From positions 19,207,515-19,271,514 of the forward strand of contig CM077007.1 of the NCBI GenBank assembly GCA_039090855.1: 64,000 nucleotides of DNA. The letters are read 5' to 3'. The notes beneath the pieces are model-generated. The model was not told the DNA's origin. It worked only from the letters and a program-made list of their open reading frames with translations, and ran no database searches. Source of the stretch: Macrothele yani. Its lineage: Eukaryota; Arthropoda; Arachnida; Araneae; Macrothelidae. The position numbers were made by a program, and so were the translations under genes. Of this stretch, positions 63,780 to 64,000 are shown piece by piece. Numbering within the stretch: position 1 is the first letter of the stretch; the number at the start of each line of letters is the position of its first letter.

Positions 63780-64000
63780 CGCATGCATTGCCACAGATTG
63801 GCTCCGCCCCACGGCGGTCCGTCTCTGCCCGATGACGTCAATGCATGCTTGGTAAGCAATCCTGGAAGCCTGCGTTCCACAGACACCTGAGCCCCGACCT
63901 TGAGGCATCTGCAGGTGGGAAGGGGGAGAGAGAACTGGGCGGGGGCTGCAACCTCCCGCAGGGAGGGATAGAAAACCCAAGCTGCACAGTTGGCTCTTCT
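63780..64000 (+). promoter_or_regulatory. GC-rich promoter-like block (CCAAT, GC box, CRE)
   Basis: Composition rises sharply in GC and CpG compared with the rest of the window. CAGATTGGCTCCGCCCC (63795-63810) combines an inverted CCAAT box with a GC box. A perfect palindromic CRE, TGACGTCA, follows at 63833-63840. GGATAGAAAAC (about 63967) could be a weak TATA-like element, with ACAGTT (arthropod Inr-like) near 63987. This would be the promoter of a gene to the right of the window. All calls are motif matches. Confidence 0.5.

Overview
The window is AT-rich animal nuclear DNA with introns, no operons and a very dense load of transposable elements. RTE-type non-LTR elements ending in (ATG)n, mariner/Tc1 relatives and tRNA-derived SINEs dominate. 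An arthropod, perhaps a chelicerate (spider, scorpion, tick or horseshoe crab), fits best, but that rests on element types and not on a marker gene. No CRISPR array, rRNA gene or convincing free-standing tRNA gene was seen.

The only recognisable host gene is an ELK-type ETS transcription factor on the minus strand (3688-4682). It has an intact ETS domain and an ERK-docking FQFP motif, but its two coding blocks lie in different frames. A second host signal is one well-formed orphan exon at 46855-46940 (+). A GC-rich, promoter-like block with CCAAT, GC-box and CRE sites sits at the right edge (63780-64000), pointing out of the window.

Layout. 1-2.9 kb: unannotated sequence, then a 1.75 kb inverted duplication of an unknown 3' exon. 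3.7-4.7 kb: ELK gene. 5.4-8 kb: transposase relics and a TIR element. 8.0-11.2 kb: a nearly intact RTE with target-site duplication (TSD), followed by a tail-to-tail 3' fragment. 14-19 kb: SINEs and a tandem-array element. 19.8-25.8 kb: a very young non-autonomous LTR retrotransposon with 2.7 kb LTRs. 26.1-29.9 kb: SINE, a small element with perfect 31-bp TIRs, pogo-like and hAT-like elements. 32.6-37.5 kb: SINEs, a mariner with an internal minisatellite, and an RTE fragment. 38 kb: a palindromic tRNA-headed insertion. 39.6-42 kb: a transposase split by a second tandem-array element. 43-44.4 kb: dead mariner. 49-52.6 kb: RTE relic and a 2.2 kb array of CTCF-like motifs. 52.6-57 kb: SINEs and MITEs. 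57-58.1 kb: pseudogene of a multicopy arthropod family. 59.5-61.1 kb: mariner carrying a nested palindromic tRNA-headed insertion.

The most novel material is (1) elements built as a tandem array of ~146-152 bp monomers, then (GACG)n, then a terminal hairpin plus TAAAAAG. They occur in two unrelated sequence families, one carrying a DR1 nuclear-receptor motif per monomer and the other a CTCF-like motif per monomer. (2) TSD-flanked palindromic insertions with tRNA-like heads. (3) An LTR element whose LTRs appear to have been lengthened by use of an upstream polypurine tract.
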